From Dyella marensis (GTDB taxonomy: Bacteria > Pseudomonadota > Gammaproteobacteria > Xanthomonadales > Rhodanobacteraceae): DNA of 64,000 bases. The position numbers and the translations under genes are program-made. The first letter of the stretch is position 1. The number at the start of each line of letters is the position of its first letter. The notes under the pieces were generated by a model. The model saw nothing but the letters and a program-made list of their open reading frames with translations, had not been told where the DNA came from and did not search any database. This document shows positions 41,156 through 50,047 of the stretch, piece by piece. Where the stretch lies: positions 1 through 64,000 of the forward strand of contig NZ_FONH01000010.1 of assembly GCF_900112865.1 (NCBI RefSeq). Direction: 5' to 3'.

Positions 41156-42304
41156 ATGATCCAGACGGTCTGGCCTTACCTGGTGCTGATGCTGTTGGCG
41201 GCGGGGGCATTTCCCGCGCTGGAAAGGCAGTTCGGCTGGCGGATCTTCAATGTGCTGCCGCCCATCGTGCTCACCTATCTGCTGGTCACGGCGCTGGCCG
41301 TGTCTGGCCTGTGGAAGAACACCGCGGAGATCCAGGCGGCGCAGGGCATGCTGGTGGAGCGCATGGTGCCGGCGCTGGTGTTCCTGCTGATGATCAACTG
41401 CGACCTGCGCGCGATCTTCGCGCTGGGGCCGCGCGTGCTGGCGGTATTCGCCTGCACCTCGGTGAGCCTGTTCACCGCCTTCGTGCTCACCTACCTGATG
41501 TTCCGCCACTGGCTGCCGGGCGATGCCTGGCATCCGCTGGCCGCGCTCAGCGGCAGCTGGATGGGCGGCACGGCGAACATGATCGCGGTGAAGCAGGCGA
41601 TCGGCATGTCCGATACGCACCTGGCCATGAGCCTGCTGACCGATGCGCTGTGCTACTCGATGTGGGTAGTGGTGTTGTTCTCGGTGGCGCGCCTGGCGCC
41701 GGCCTTCAACCGCTGGACCCGCGCCACCTCCAGCGCGGAACTGGTGGTGGCCCAGACGCGCCAGGACAGCCCGCCGACCACGGACAGCGTGCTGCTGTGG
41801 CTGGGCCTGGCGTTGCTGGTGGCGGCAGGCTCCGCCTGGCTGGGCGCTCGCCTGCCGGCATCCGGCATGGTCAGTCCGACCACCTGGACCATCCTGCTGG
41901 CCACCGGCCTGGGCCTGGTCGCCGCGCATACGCCGCTGGCGCGGCTGCCCGGTGCGGGCAAGATCTCCGGCACGTTGCTGGTCGCGGTGGTGGCGGTGCT
42001 GGCCTCGCAGAGCAACTTCGAAGGCATGGGCCGCGCGCCGCTGTACCTGCTGTGCGGTGTCTGCATCATCGGCATCCAGGCGGTGCTGCTGGCGCTGTTC
42101 GCCAAGCTGTTCCGCTTCGATCTGTACCTGTGCGGGATTTCCTCGCTGGCGCATATCGGCGGCGTCGCCGCCACGCCGGTGCTGGCCGCCACGTACGCGC
42201 GGCCGCTGGTGCCGGTGGGCGTCCTGCTGGCTCTGCTCGGCTATATCCTCGGTACCGGTTTCGGGCTGCTGGTGGCCTCGGTGTTGTCCATGCTGTCGGC
42301 GTGA
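41156..42304 (+). CDS. DUF819-family permease
   Basis: A 382-residue inner-membrane protein with about ten to eleven hydrophobic segments. HPLAALSGSWMGGTANMIAVKQAIGMSD and YLCGISSLAHIGGVAATPVLAATY are the paired signature loops of DUF819 (YjcL-like) proteins, which resemble transporters of the bile-acid/arsenite carrier kind. The substrate is not established. It leads an operon with NlpC/P60, dipeptide-epimerase and regulator genes, so uptake of muropeptides or dipeptides is a reasonable guess. The ATG has GAGGGGG at seven bases; the upstream in-frame ATG lacks a site. Confidence 0.88.
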   Translation: MIQTVWPYLVLMLLAAGAFPALERQFGWRIFNVLPPIVLTYLLVTALAVSGLWKNTAEIQAAQGMLVERMVPALVFLLMINCDLRAIFALGPRVLAVFACTSVSLFTAFVLTYLMFRHWLPGDAWHPLAALSGSWMGGTANMIAVKQAIGMSDTHLAMSLLTDALCYSMWVVVLFSVARLAPAFNRWTRATSSAELVVAQTRQDSPPTTDSVLLWLGLALLVAAGSAWLGARLPASGMVSPTTWTILLATGLGLVAAHTPLARLPGAGKISGTLLVAVVAVLASQSNFEGMGRAPLYLLCGVCIIGIQAVLLALFAKLFRFDLYLCGISSLAHIGGVAATPVLAATYARPLVPVGVLLALLGYILGTGFGLLVASVLSMLSA

Positions 42305-42335
42305 GCGCCGGCTTCTGTCGATGAGGAAGAAAACC

Positions 42336-43730
42336 ATGCGCCATCCGCTTGCCGCCGCCTGCCTGGTCCTGCTGCTGCCCATGGGCGCGGCCTTGCATGC
42401 GCGCGACGTGCCGACGCTGCCGGTGCCGCCCTCGGGCGTGATCGGCGTAGGGCCGGAGCAGCTCGATCCGGCATTCTGGGTGCGCCAGGCGCCGTCGCCC
42501 GACACCGTGGTGCTGGATGCCGCCACGATGGCCGAACGCAACGCGAAACTGCTGCAGGTCGATCCGACCATGCACGACCTGCATGCACTGCCGGCCATGC
42601 TGGACCGCACGCAGGTGCTGAAGTGGATCCAGGATCTGTCCAGGCGCCCGTCGCGCGAGCTGTACGACGAAGCCGGCCAGCCCGTGCCCGTCGCCACGCT
42701 CGACGCGCTGCTGCCGGCGCTGGCGCTGGACCAGGTGCCGGCGACGCAGAAGACGCGCTACGGCCTGATCGTGCATCGCGCTGCGCTGCGTACCTTTCCC
42801 ACCGCGCTGCGCGTGTTCAGTCACAAGGGCGATATCGACATCGACCGTTTCCAGGAGACGGCCGAGTTCCCCGGCACGCCGGTGGCGATCGTCCACGCCA
42901 GCCAGGACGGCCATTGGCTGTTCGTGGTGAGCCCGCGCTATGCGGCCTGGGTGGAGCGCGACGCGGTGGCCGAGGGCAGCCGCGAGCAGGTGCTCGGGTA
43001 TGCGGACAAGACACCGTACCGCGTGATCACCGGCGGCACCGAACACACGGTCTATACCCGCGAGCAACCGGCGCTGGCGCAACTGCAGCTGGACATGGGC
43101 ACGCGGGTGCCGCTGGCCCAGGGCCTGGCGCCGGACCAGCCGGTCAACGGACAGCACGCCTACAGCGCCTGGACGCTGGAACTGCCGCTCCGCCGGCCCG
43201 ACGGCTCGCTCGCCTTCAGCCCCGCGCTGCTGCAGAAGAACACCGACAGCGCGGCCGACTACTTGCCGCTGACCCGCGCCAACCTGATTCGCCAGGCCTT
43301 CAAGTTCCTCGGCGAACGCTACGGCTGGGGCCATGCCTACGACGCGCGCGACTGCAGCGGCTTCGTCTCCGACGTCTACCGCAGCATGGGCGTGCAGATG
43401 CCGCGCAATACCAGCGCGCAGGCGGTCAGCCCGGGGCTGGAGCACACCCTGTTCACCGACAAGGACGGCCGCGCCGCGCGCGAGAAGGCCATCGACGCCT
43501 TGCAGGTCGGCGACCTGATCTACATCCCCGGCCACGTGATGATGATGCTCGGCCGCATCGACGGCGAACCCTACGTGATCCACGACACCGGCGGGCTGAG
43601 CTATCGCAGCGAGGGCGGCATGCGGCGGGTCAAGCTCAACGAAGTGTCGGTGACGCCGCTGCGCCCGCTGATGTTCAACGACAAGCAGAGCTATATCGAC
43701 CGCATGACCAGCATCGTGCGCATCCGCTGA
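42336..43730 (+). CDS. Exported NlpC/P60 peptidase with SH3-like domains (YkfC-type)
   Basis: A 464-residue exported cysteine peptidase. The signal peptide is RHPLAAACLVLLLPMGAALHA. The middle (about 150-290) contains SH3b-like beta modules. The C-terminal NlpC/P60 domain has the nucleophile Cys340 in YDARDCSGFVSDVYRSMG and His400 in YIPGHVMMMLG. The arrangement fits gamma-D-glutamyl-L-diamino-acid endopeptidases, which cut L-Ala-gamma-D-Glu from diaminopimelate in murein peptides. ATG at 42336 is preferred for its GAGGAAG site over one five codons upstream. It lies between the permease and the dipeptide epimerase. Confidence 0.9.
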   Translation: MRHPLAAACLVLLLPMGAALHARDVPTLPVPPSGVIGVGPEQLDPAFWVRQAPSPDTVVLDAATMAERNAKLLQVDPTMHDLHALPAMLDRTQVLKWIQDLSRRPSRELYDEAGQPVPVATLDALLPALALDQVPATQKTRYGLIVHRAALRTFPTALRVFSHKGDIDIDRFQETAEFPGTPVAIVHASQDGHWLFVVSPRYAAWVERDAVAEGSREQVLGYADKTPYRVITGGTEHTVYTREQPALAQLQLDMGTRVPLAQGLAPDQPVNGQHAYSAWTLELPLRRPDGSLAFSPALLQKNTDSAADYLPLTRANLIRQAFKFLGERYGWGHAYDARDCSGFVSDVYRSMGVQMPRNTSAQAVSPGLEHTLFTDKDGRAAREKAIDALQVGDLIYIPGHVMMMLGRIDGEPYVIHDTGGLSYRSEGGMRRVKLNEVSVTPLRPLMFNDKQSYIDRMTSIVRIR

Positions 43731-43766
43731 AAGCCCGACGACCAGACTCCAAGACAGACGGACCTC

Positions 43767-44864
43767 ATGAAAATCACCGATATCCAGTTCGGCATGCTGC
43801 GGGTGCCGCTGAAGACGCCCTTCAAGACGGCCTTGCGCACGGTCGAGCGAGTGGACGACATCGTGGTGATGGTGCACACCGATACCGGCCACGTCGGCTT
43901 CGGCGAGGCGCCGGCCACCGCGGTGATCACCGGCGATACGCACGGCTCCATCGTCGACGCGATCCGTCATTACATCGCGCCGCGCTTGATCGGCCACGAG
44001 GTGGCCGACCTCAACCGGATCACCCACCTGATCCAGGCCTCGATGGAAAAGAACACCAGCGCCAAGGCGGCGGTGGAGATCGCGGTGTACGACCTGTGGG
44101 GCCAGCTGTACAAGGCGCCGCTGTACCAGCTGCTGGGCGGTGGCGATCCGGTGATCACCACCGATATCACCATCAGCGTGGACTACATCGACAAGATGGT
44201 GGCCGACTCGATCAGCGCGGTGGAGCGCGGCTTCGAGTCGCTGAAGATCAAGGTCGGCAAGGACATCGGCGTCGACATCGAGCGCGTCAAGGCGATCTAC
44301 GCCGCGGTGGAAGACCGCGCGCTGCTGCGCCTGGACGCCAACCAGGGCTGGACCGCCAAGCAGGCGGTGTACGCGCTGCAGACGCTGGAAGATGCCGGCG
44401 TGAAGCTGGAACTGGTCGAGCAGCCGGTGAAGGCGCGCGACCTGGAAGGCATGCGCTATGTCACCGAACGCGTGCACACGCCGGTGATGGCCGACGAGAG
44501 CGTGTTCGGCCCGATGGAAGTGATCGAGCTGATCCGCCTGCGCGCGGCCGACATCATCAACATCAAGCTGATGAAGACCGGCGGCATCTCCAACGCCATC
44601 CGCATCGCCGACATCGCCGGCCTGCACGGCATCGACTGCATGATCGGCTGCATGCTGGAGAGCAGCATCAGCGTGGCCGCCGCGGTGCACGTGGCGGTGG
44701 CCAAGGCCGACGTGATCACCAAGGTGGACCTGGACGGCCCCTCGCTGTGCCAGTACGACCCGGTGGACGGCGGGGTCAATTTCAACGAATCGGAGATCTC
44801 GATCACCGACGCGCCGGGACTGGGCATCCGCCAGATCCACGGCCTCGAGCCGATCGATGGCTAG
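43767..44864 (+). CDS. Dipeptide epimerase (L-Ala-D/L-Glu type, enolase superfamily)
   Basis: A 365-residue muconate-lactonising subgroup enzyme. The catalytic set is visible: Lys160 and Lys162 in SLKIKVG, metal ligands Asp190 (LDANQGW), Glu218 (VEQPV) and Asp243 (ADESVF), and the second base Lys267 (NIKLMKTGG). These are the marks of L-Ala-D/L-Glu epimerases, cytoplasmic enzymes that convert the murein dipeptide L-Ala-D-Glu to L-Ala-L-Glu so ordinary peptidases can use it. It follows the NlpC/P60 gene, whose product would release that dipeptide. Other dipeptide specificities are possible. Confidence 0.93.
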   Translation: MKITDIQFGMLRVPLKTPFKTALRTVERVDDIVVMVHTDTGHVGFGEAPATAVITGDTHGSIVDAIRHYIAPRLIGHEVADLNRITHLIQASMEKNTSAKAAVEIAVYDLWGQLYKAPLYQLLGGGDPVITTDITISVDYIDKMVADSISAVERGFESLKIKVGKDIGVDIERVKAIYAAVEDRALLRLDANQGWTAKQAVYALQTLEDAGVKLELVEQPVKARDLEGMRYVTERVHTPVMADESVFGPMEVIELIRLRAADIINIKLMKTGGISNAIRIADIAGLHGIDCMIGCMLESSISVAAAVHVAVAKADVITKVDLDGPSLCQYDPVDGGVNFNESEISITDAPGLGIRQIHGLEPIDG

Positions 44865-44874
44865 GAGCCCGAGC

Positions 44875-45750
44875 ATGGCCGCATCGCTGCCCGCACCGCC
44901 GTTGTCACCGCTGGTGAAGATCCGTTCCGAGCGCGACCAGATGTCGGCGGTGGAGCGGCGCATCGCCGACTTCATCCTGGAGAACGCGCAGCTGCTGCGC
45001 GACTACTCCTCGCAGCAGCTGGCCAATGCGCTGGGGATCAGCCAGTCCAGCGTGGTGAAGTTCACCCAGAAGCTGGGCTTCAAGGGCTATCCGGATCTGA
45101 AGTATTCGGTCGGCGAGGCGATCGCCCGTGCCGACAACGGCGAAGCCGCGGTGGCCGCGCACGTGGTGGCCGGCGGCGAGGGCGAATCGCTGGCGACCAG
45201 CCTGTGGCGGCGCAAATCGGAAGCGGAAGAAGCCACGCGCCTGATCAATCCGCCGCAAACCCTGCGCGGTGCAAAGGATGCGCTGGGCACGGCGGGCAAG
45301 GTATTCGTGATCGGCGTGGGCGAGGACGACGTCTATTCGCGCGGCTTCGCGCTGAAGCTGTCGCTGCTGGGCATTGCCACCGTGCAGAGCTTCGACGTGG
45401 CGCGGATGATGGCGAGCATTTCCTCTGGCGGTGCCGGCGATGTGCTGCTGATCTTCTCCGAGCATGGCCATCATCCGGCGCTGTGCAAGCTGGGCCGGCT
45501 GTTCCGCGAGCAGCGCGGCCGCCTGCTGACGGTGACCCGGCACACCTCCAATCCACTGCGCGCGCTGGCCGACCTGGCCTTGCTGGTGTCGGCGCACGAC
45601 GAGCAGCCGCACGTGCAGTCGATCGTCTATCAATCCGCCCTGCAGCATCTGCTGGACGGGCTGTTTATCGAGCTGTGCGAGGGCGACGAGCGCCGGCACG
45701 CGCAGCTGCTCGCCAACCTGGAACGGCTGCAGCTGTTGCAGGAACCCTGA
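44875..45750 (+). CDS. RpiR-family transcriptional regulator
   Basis: A 291-residue regulator. The N-terminal helix-turn-helix (MSAVERRIADFILENAQLLRDYSSQQLANALGISQSSVVKFTQKLGFKGYPDLKYSV, 25-80) is RpiR-type. The C-terminal sugar-isomerase fold (about 135-260, GKVFVIGVGEDDVYSRGFALKLSLLGI... ) would bind an effector, often a sugar phosphate or an amino-sugar derivative such as MurNAc-6-P in MurR. ATG at 44875 has AGGAG at good spacing; another ATG overlaps the epimerase stop. It probably controls the surrounding peptide genes; the inverted repeat at 40984-41025 is a candidate site. Confidence 0.92.
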   Translation: MAASLPAPPLSPLVKIRSERDQMSAVERRIADFILENAQLLRDYSSQQLANALGISQSSVVKFTQKLGFKGYPDLKYSVGEAIARADNGEAAVAAHVVAGGEGESLATSLWRRKSEAEEATRLINPPQTLRGAKDALGTAGKVFVIGVGEDDVYSRGFALKLSLLGIATVQSFDVARMMASISSGGAGDVLLIFSEHGHHPALCKLGRLFREQRGRLLTVTRHTSNPLRALADLALLVSAHDEQPHVQSIVYQSALQHLLDGLFIELCEGDERRHAQLLANLERLQLLQEP

Positions 45751-45773
45751 CCACCTGACGACTACGGGCCCGC

Positions 45774-46565
45774 ATGATCCACGCTTTCCGTTGTGCTCTC
45801 CTGCGTTCGATCGTCGGCCTGGCGCTGGTCGTCCTGGCCGGCTGCGCCTCCTCGCCCGACCGGCCTGGCGATGCCGCCGCGTGGAAGGATGCGCGCCAGC
45901 TGGTGCTGGTGGTGACCGATGACTGGAACACCGACCACGGCAGGCTGCGCGCCTACGAGCGCCACGGCGACGCGTGGCAGCCGGTGGCGGACGCGGCGCC
46001 GGTGACGGTGGGACGTGCGGGCGCCGCCTGGGGCGTGGGCTTGCATGCGCCACGCAGCGACGGGCCGGTGAAGCATGAAGGCGACGGACGCAGCGCGGCC
46101 GGCGTGTTCCGCATCGGCGAGGCGTTCGGTTATGCCGGGCAGGTGGATACGGCGCTGTCGTATCGCGCCTTGACGGTGTCGGATTACTGCGTCGACGTGG
46201 ATGGCTCGCCGCTGTACAACCGCATCGTCGACGCGAACAAGGAAGATCCCAAGGCGGTAGCCGGCTCGACCGAGGCGATGCGGCTGGACCTGCACGGCCA
46301 TGGCGACCAGCGTTACAAGCTCGGCTTCGTGATCGAGCACAACCCGGACGGCCGGCGCGGCGCGGGTTCGTGCATCTTCGCCCACCTGTGGCGCTCGCCC
46401 ACCGACAACACCGCCGGCTGCACTGCGATGGACGAGGCGGCGATGCGCCGCCTGCTCGGCTGGCTCAGGCCGGAACAGCATCCGGTATTCGTGCTGCTGC
46501 CACGCGAGGCTTATACGGAGCTGCAGCGCGACTGGGCCCTGCCCACGCCGGACGTGGTGCCATGA
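45774..46565 (+). CDS. L,D-transpeptidase-like (YkuD-type) lipoprotein
   Basis: A 263-residue lipoprotein; the signal ends in LALVVLAGCASSP. The body resembles the catalytic domain of YkuD-fold proteins: LVLVVTDDWNTDHGRLRAYERHG, then KHEGDGRSAAGVFRIGEAFGY, then GSCIFAHLWRSPTDNTAGCTAM, whose His and Cys match the H-X(14-17)-[ST]-X-G-C-T region. Such enzymes make or cut L,D-crosslinks in murein. The ATGA overlap with the symporter gene shows coupling. Confidence 0.85.
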   Translation: MIHAFRCALLRSIVGLALVVLAGCASSPDRPGDAAAWKDARQLVLVVTDDWNTDHGRLRAYERHGDAWQPVADAAPVTVGRAGAAWGVGLHAPRSDGPVKHEGDGRSAAGVFRIGEAFGYAGQVDTALSYRALTVSDYCVDVDGSPLYNRIVDANKEDPKAVAGSTEAMRLDLHGHGDQRYKLGFVIEHNPDGRRGAGSCIFAHLWRSPTDNTAGCTAMDEAAMRRLLGWLRPEQHPVFVLLPREAYTELQRDWALPTPDVVP

Positions 46566-47809
46566 GTCCCACCGCGCGGGTACTGGCCGGCCTCGCCGCC
46601 GGCGCGGCGCTGGGCCTGGCGCTGGATGCGCTCAACCCCGCTGTCGCCGTGCGCGTCGCCGACGTGGCGCAGCCGCTGGGCCGGCTGTGGCTCAACGCGC
46701 TGCAGATGACCGTGGTGCCGCTGGTGCTGGCGTTGATCGTGGTGGGCGTGAACACCGCCACCGATGCGGCGGCGTCAGGCCGGGTGGCGCGGCGGGCGAT
46801 CGTGGTGTTCATCGCGATCCTGGTCGGCGGTGCGCTGCTGGCGGCGTTCGCGGCGCCGTCGATCTTCGCCTTGTTCCCGCGCAGCCCCGCGCTGGCCGAG
46901 GCGCTGGGCAAGACCGTGGCGGGCCCGGCGGCCAGCGTGGCGCCGATGGGCTGGGCGGACTGGTTCAACGGCATCGTGCCGAGCAACGCGATCATGGCCG
47001 CGGCGCAGAGCGCGATGCTGCCGACCGTGGTGTTCGCGCTGTTCTTCGGCTTCGCGCTGACCCGCATCGAGGCGGCGCGGCGCGCGCTGGTGGTCAACTT
47101 CTTCCAGGCCATCGCCGACACCATGATCGTGGTGGTGCGCTGGGTGCTGTGGGCCGCGCCGGCTGGCGTGTTCGCGCTGATCCTCGCGGTCTGCGCGCGC
47201 GCCGGGCTGCACATGCTCGGCGCGCTGGGCATCTACGTGCTGGTCGAATGCCTGCTGTACCTGGCGGTGACCCTGCTGATGCTGCCGGTGGCGGTGCTGT
47301 GGGGCGGCGAGAAGGTGCGGCGCTTCATCGCCGCGCTGGCACCGCCGCAGGTGGTGGCGCTGAGCACGCAATCCTCGCTGGCCTCGATGCCGGCCATGCT
47401 GGAAAGCGCCGGCGCGCGGCTGGGCTACCCGGCGCACGTCAATGCGCTGGTGCTGCCGATGGCGGTGAGCCTGTTCCGCCTGACCAGCCCGGTGCAGTAC
47501 GTCACTTCGGCCTGTTTCATCGCCTGGGCGTTCGGCATGGATCTCGGTGTGGCGCAACTGGTGCTGGGCGCGCTGCTGGCGGTGGTGATCAGCCTCGGTT
47601 CGGTGGGCCTGCCGGGGCAAGTGAGCTTCATGGCGACCAACCTGCCGGTGGCGCAGGCGATGGGCGTGCCGGTCGGGCCGCTGGGCCTGATGCTGGCGGT
47701 CGACACGCTGCCGGATGCGCTGGCGACGCTGGGCAACGTCACCGCCGATCTCACCGCCACCAGCGTGGTGGCGAAGCAATCGGCGGTGGATGCGGCGGAG
47801 AACGCATGA
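46562..47809 (+). CDS. Dicarboxylate/amino acid:cation symporter (DAACS family)
   Basis: A 415-residue inner-membrane transporter of the glutamate/dicarboxylate family. Recognisable parts are GRLWLNALQMTVVPLVLALIVVGV in TM2, the serine-rich re-entrant loop LSTQSSLASMPAML, and PMAVSLFRLTSPVQYVTS and GLPGQVSF in TM7-8. The usual NMDGT motif is replaced by MAVSLFR, so substrate choice may differ from GltP. It is coupled to the L,D-transpeptidase-like gene upstream and the FAD enzyme downstream (ATGA overlaps both sides), suggesting uptake of an amino acid, perhaps D- or L-glutamate, that the FAD enzyme oxidises. Confidence 0.88.
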   Translation: MSPTARVLAGLAAGAALGLALDALNPAVAVRVADVAQPLGRLWLNALQMTVVPLVLALIVVGVNTATDAAASGRVARRAIVVFIAILVGGALLAAFAAPSIFALFPRSPALAEALGKTVAGPAASVAPMGWADWFNGIVPSNAIMAAAQSAMLPTVVFALFFGFALTRIEAARRALVVNFFQAIADTMIVVVRWVLWAAPAGVFALILAVCARAGLHMLGALGIYVLVECLLYLAVTLLMLPVAVLWGGEKVRRFIAALAPPQVVALSTQSSLASMPAMLESAGARLGYPAHVNALVLPMAVSLFRLTSPVQYVTSACFIAWAFGMDLGVAQLVLGALLAVVISLGSVGLPGQVSFMATNLPVAQAMGVPVGPLGLMLAVDTLPDALATLGNVTADLTATSVVAKQSAVDAAENA

Positions 47810-48933
47810 GCCGGGTGGTGGACGTCGATGCGGTGGTGATCGGCGCCGGCATGGCCGGCGCGTCGGCGGCGTACTTCCTCGCCCCTCATGCGCGGGTGGC
47901 GGTGCTGGAGCGCGAGGCGCATCCCGGTGTGCACGCCACGGGGCGCTCGGCGGCGCTGTTCTCCGAGACCTATGGCTCGCCGCAGGTGCGCGCGCTGACG
48001 CGGGCGACGCGGCCGTTCCTGCAGCGGCCGCCGGCAGGCTTCGCGGCGCACCCGATCCTGGCGCCGCGCGGCACCGTGATCATCGGCGATGCCGGCAAGG
48101 TCGACGCGGTGGAGGCGATGCACGCCGCCATGGCGCCGCATACGCCCGAGCTGACCTTGCTGTCGCCCGGCGAACTGCTCGCCATGGTGCCGGTGCTGCG
48201 GCCCGAAGCCGCGCGCATCGGCCTGCACGAACCCGGCGCCGCCGACATCGACGTCAACGAACTGCACCAGGGTTTCCTGCGCGGCCTGCGCGCACGCGGC
48301 GGACAGCTGCGCACCGGCGTCGACATCACCGCGATCGAGCGCGGTCCCGGCCATTGGTATGTGGAAGCAGGCGACACGGTCTACCGCGCACCGCTCGTGC
48401 TCAATGCCGCCGGCGCCTGGGTCGACCAGGTCGCCGCGCTCGCCGGCGTGCAGCCGCTGGGCATCGAGCCGCGCCGCCGCTCGGCCTTCCTGTTCGAGGC
48501 ACCCGAAGGCCTGGCGACGGCGCGCTGGCCATTCGTGATCGATGCCGACGAAAGCTTCTACTTCAAGCCCGACGCCGGCCTGCTGCTGGGCTCCTCCGCC
48601 AATGCCGACCCGGTGCTGCCGCACGATGTGCAGCCGGAAGAACTCGACGTGGCGATGGGCATCTACCGCATCGAGGAAGCCACCACGCTGAGCATCCGCC
48701 GCCCGGTGCGTACGTGGGCCGGATTGCGTTCCTTTGTCGCCGACGGCGATCTGGTCGGCGGTTTCGCGCCGGACGCTCCCGGCTTCTTCTGGGTCGCCGC
48801 ACAGGGCGGCTACGGCATCCAGACCAGCGCGGCGATGGGCGAAGCCTGCGCCAACGTGGCGCTTGGGCGAGATCTGCCCGGGCATCTGCAGGACGCGGGC
48901 TTGAACGCGGCGATGCTGGCGCCGCGCGGCTGA
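47806..48933 (+). CDS. FAD-dependent oxidoreductase (D-amino-acid oxidase/dehydrogenase-like)
   Basis: A 375-residue DAO-fold flavoprotein. VDAVVIGAGMAGASAAYFLAPHARVAVLERE is the FAD-binding motif with a Glu ending the second strand, VHATGRSAALFSETYGSPQVRAL follows, and the C-terminal GFFWVAAQGGYGIQTSAAMG is the second FAD contact. The family oxidises D-amino acids, glycine derivatives or imino acids and passes electrons to quinones or oxygen. It is the last gene of the operon after a DAACS symporter. Its substrate is a guess: a D-amino acid from murein peptides. Confidence 0.87.
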   Translation: MSRVVDVDAVVIGAGMAGASAAYFLAPHARVAVLEREAHPGVHATGRSAALFSETYGSPQVRALTRATRPFLQRPPAGFAAHPILAPRGTVIIGDAGKVDAVEAMHAAMAPHTPELTLLSPGELLAMVPVLRPEAARIGLHEPGAADIDVNELHQGFLRGLRARGGQLRTGVDITAIERGPGHWYVEAGDTVYRAPLVLNAAGAWVDQVAALAGVQPLGIEPRRRSAFLFEAPEGLATARWPFVIDADESFYFKPDAGLLLGSSANADPVLPHDVQPEELDVAMGIYRIEEATTLSIRRPVRTWAGLRSFVADGDLVGGFAPDAPGFFWVAAQGGYGIQTSAAMGEACANVALGRDLPGHLQDAGLNAAMLAPRG

Positions 48934-48965
48934 GCGGTTCCACAGGCTGGAAGGCCACGCTCATC

Positions 48966-49172
48966 CTATTCCTCGGGGTCGGCATTCAGCGCCACGCGCA
49001 GCGCGACAGCTGCCGCGATGCCGAGGGCGATGCCCAGGAGAAATTCCTCCGCCAGCCGGTTCGCGGCACAGCCGGCGATGCCCGCGAGCACGATCAGTGC
49101 GAGGAAGAGCGCTGCGTACCTGGAATGCCATGGGCGCTTTCCCGCGAACCGCTTGAGCCATTGCGCTTTCAT
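48966..49172 (-). CDS. Small two-helix membrane protein
   Basis: A 68-residue protein with two hydrophobic stretches (YAALFLALIVLAGIAGCAA and FLLGIALGIAAAVALRVAL) and a basic N-terminus. The ATG chosen (MKAQWLKRF) has GAGGTG upstream. It converges on the preceding operon's end; function unknown. The gap of about 280 bases to trpG on its other side has no further gene. Confidence 0.6.
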   Translation of the reverse strand: MKAQWLKRFAGKRPWHSRYAALFLALIVLAGIAGCAANRLAEEFLLGIALGIAAAVALRVALNADPEE

Positions 49173-49450
49173 CGTCCACACCTCGACTTGCCGCGAGAGG
49201 GCCATGGCGACATGTTGGCCACAGGCCTCGGGCAGATGTCGCAGGGCCTGACCGAAAACGGCATCCAGAGCACCTCATCGGGGACAAGCGGGTGCCGTGC
49301 GCCGGATAGACGTCCAAGCCGGCCTTGCCCGGAGCCTGTCCAGCCGCGGCCGGCGCGCTATCCTGTGCGCTCCCCCAGAGCCCGTCCAGGCGGGTGCGAC
49401 GTCCGGGCCTTCGCCCGTAACATGGCCAAATTCATAGGGTTGCAGCGCTG

Positions 49451-50047
49451 ATGTTGCTGATGATCGACAACTACGACAGCTTCACTTTCAACCTCGTCCA
49501 GTACCTGGGCGAGCTGGGACAGGAGGTGAAGGTGGTGCGCAACGACGCGCTCGACGTGGCCGGCATCCGCGCGCTACGGCCCTCGCACATCATGATCTCG
49601 CCGGGGCCGGGCACACCGGACGACGCGGGCGTCTCGCTGGACGTGCTGCGGCAGCTGTCGGGGGAAGTCCCGGTGTTCGGCGTCTGCCTGGGCCACCAGG
49701 CGATCGGCCAGGCCTTCGGCGGCAAGGTGATCCGCGCCAAGCAGATCATGCACGGCAAGACCTCGCCGGTGCGCCACCGCGGCCGCGGCGTGTTCGCCGG
49801 GCTGCCGGATCCGTTCGAGGCCACGCGCTACCACTCGCTGGTGGTGGAGCAGGGCTCACTGCCGGACTGCCTCGAAGTCACCGCATGGACCGAACACGCG
49901 GACGGCTCGATCGACGAGATCATGGGCCTGCGCCACAAGACCCTGCCGATCGAGGGCGTGCAGTTCCATCCGGAATCCATCCTCACCCAGCACGGCCACG
50001 ACCTGCTGCGCAATTTCCTGGGCCTGCCGCTGAAGCTCGCCGCATGA
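49451..50047 (+). CDS. trpG: Anthranilate synthase component II (glutamine amidotransferase)
   Basis: A 198-residue class I glutaminase supplying ammonia to Trp[23 protein letters not shown] opens it; [12 protein letters not shown] is the oxyanion strand; the nucleophile Cys sits in [17 protein letters not shown]; the triad closes in [13 protein letters not shown]. The same protein often also serves PabA in folate synthesis. It overlaps trpD by ATGA, so trpGDC form an operon, but the catalytic partner trpE is 23.7 kb away on the same strand. Confidence 0.96.
   Translation: MLLMIDNYDSFTFNLVQYLGELGQEVKVVRNDALDVAGIRALRPSHIMISPGPGTPDDAGVSLDVLRQLSGEVPVFGVCLGHQAIGQAFGGKVIRAKQIMHGKTSPVRHRGRGVFAGLPDPFEATRYHSLVVEQGSLPDCLEVTAWTEHADGSIDEIMGLRHKTLPIEGVQFHPESILTQHGHDLLRNFLGLPLKLAA

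Noticed and set aside
42066-44975. A 969-codon open frame on the - strand
   Set aside because: It spans three well-supported rightward genes (permease end, NlpC/P60, epimerase) in the antisense frame and has His/Asp-rich shadow composition.
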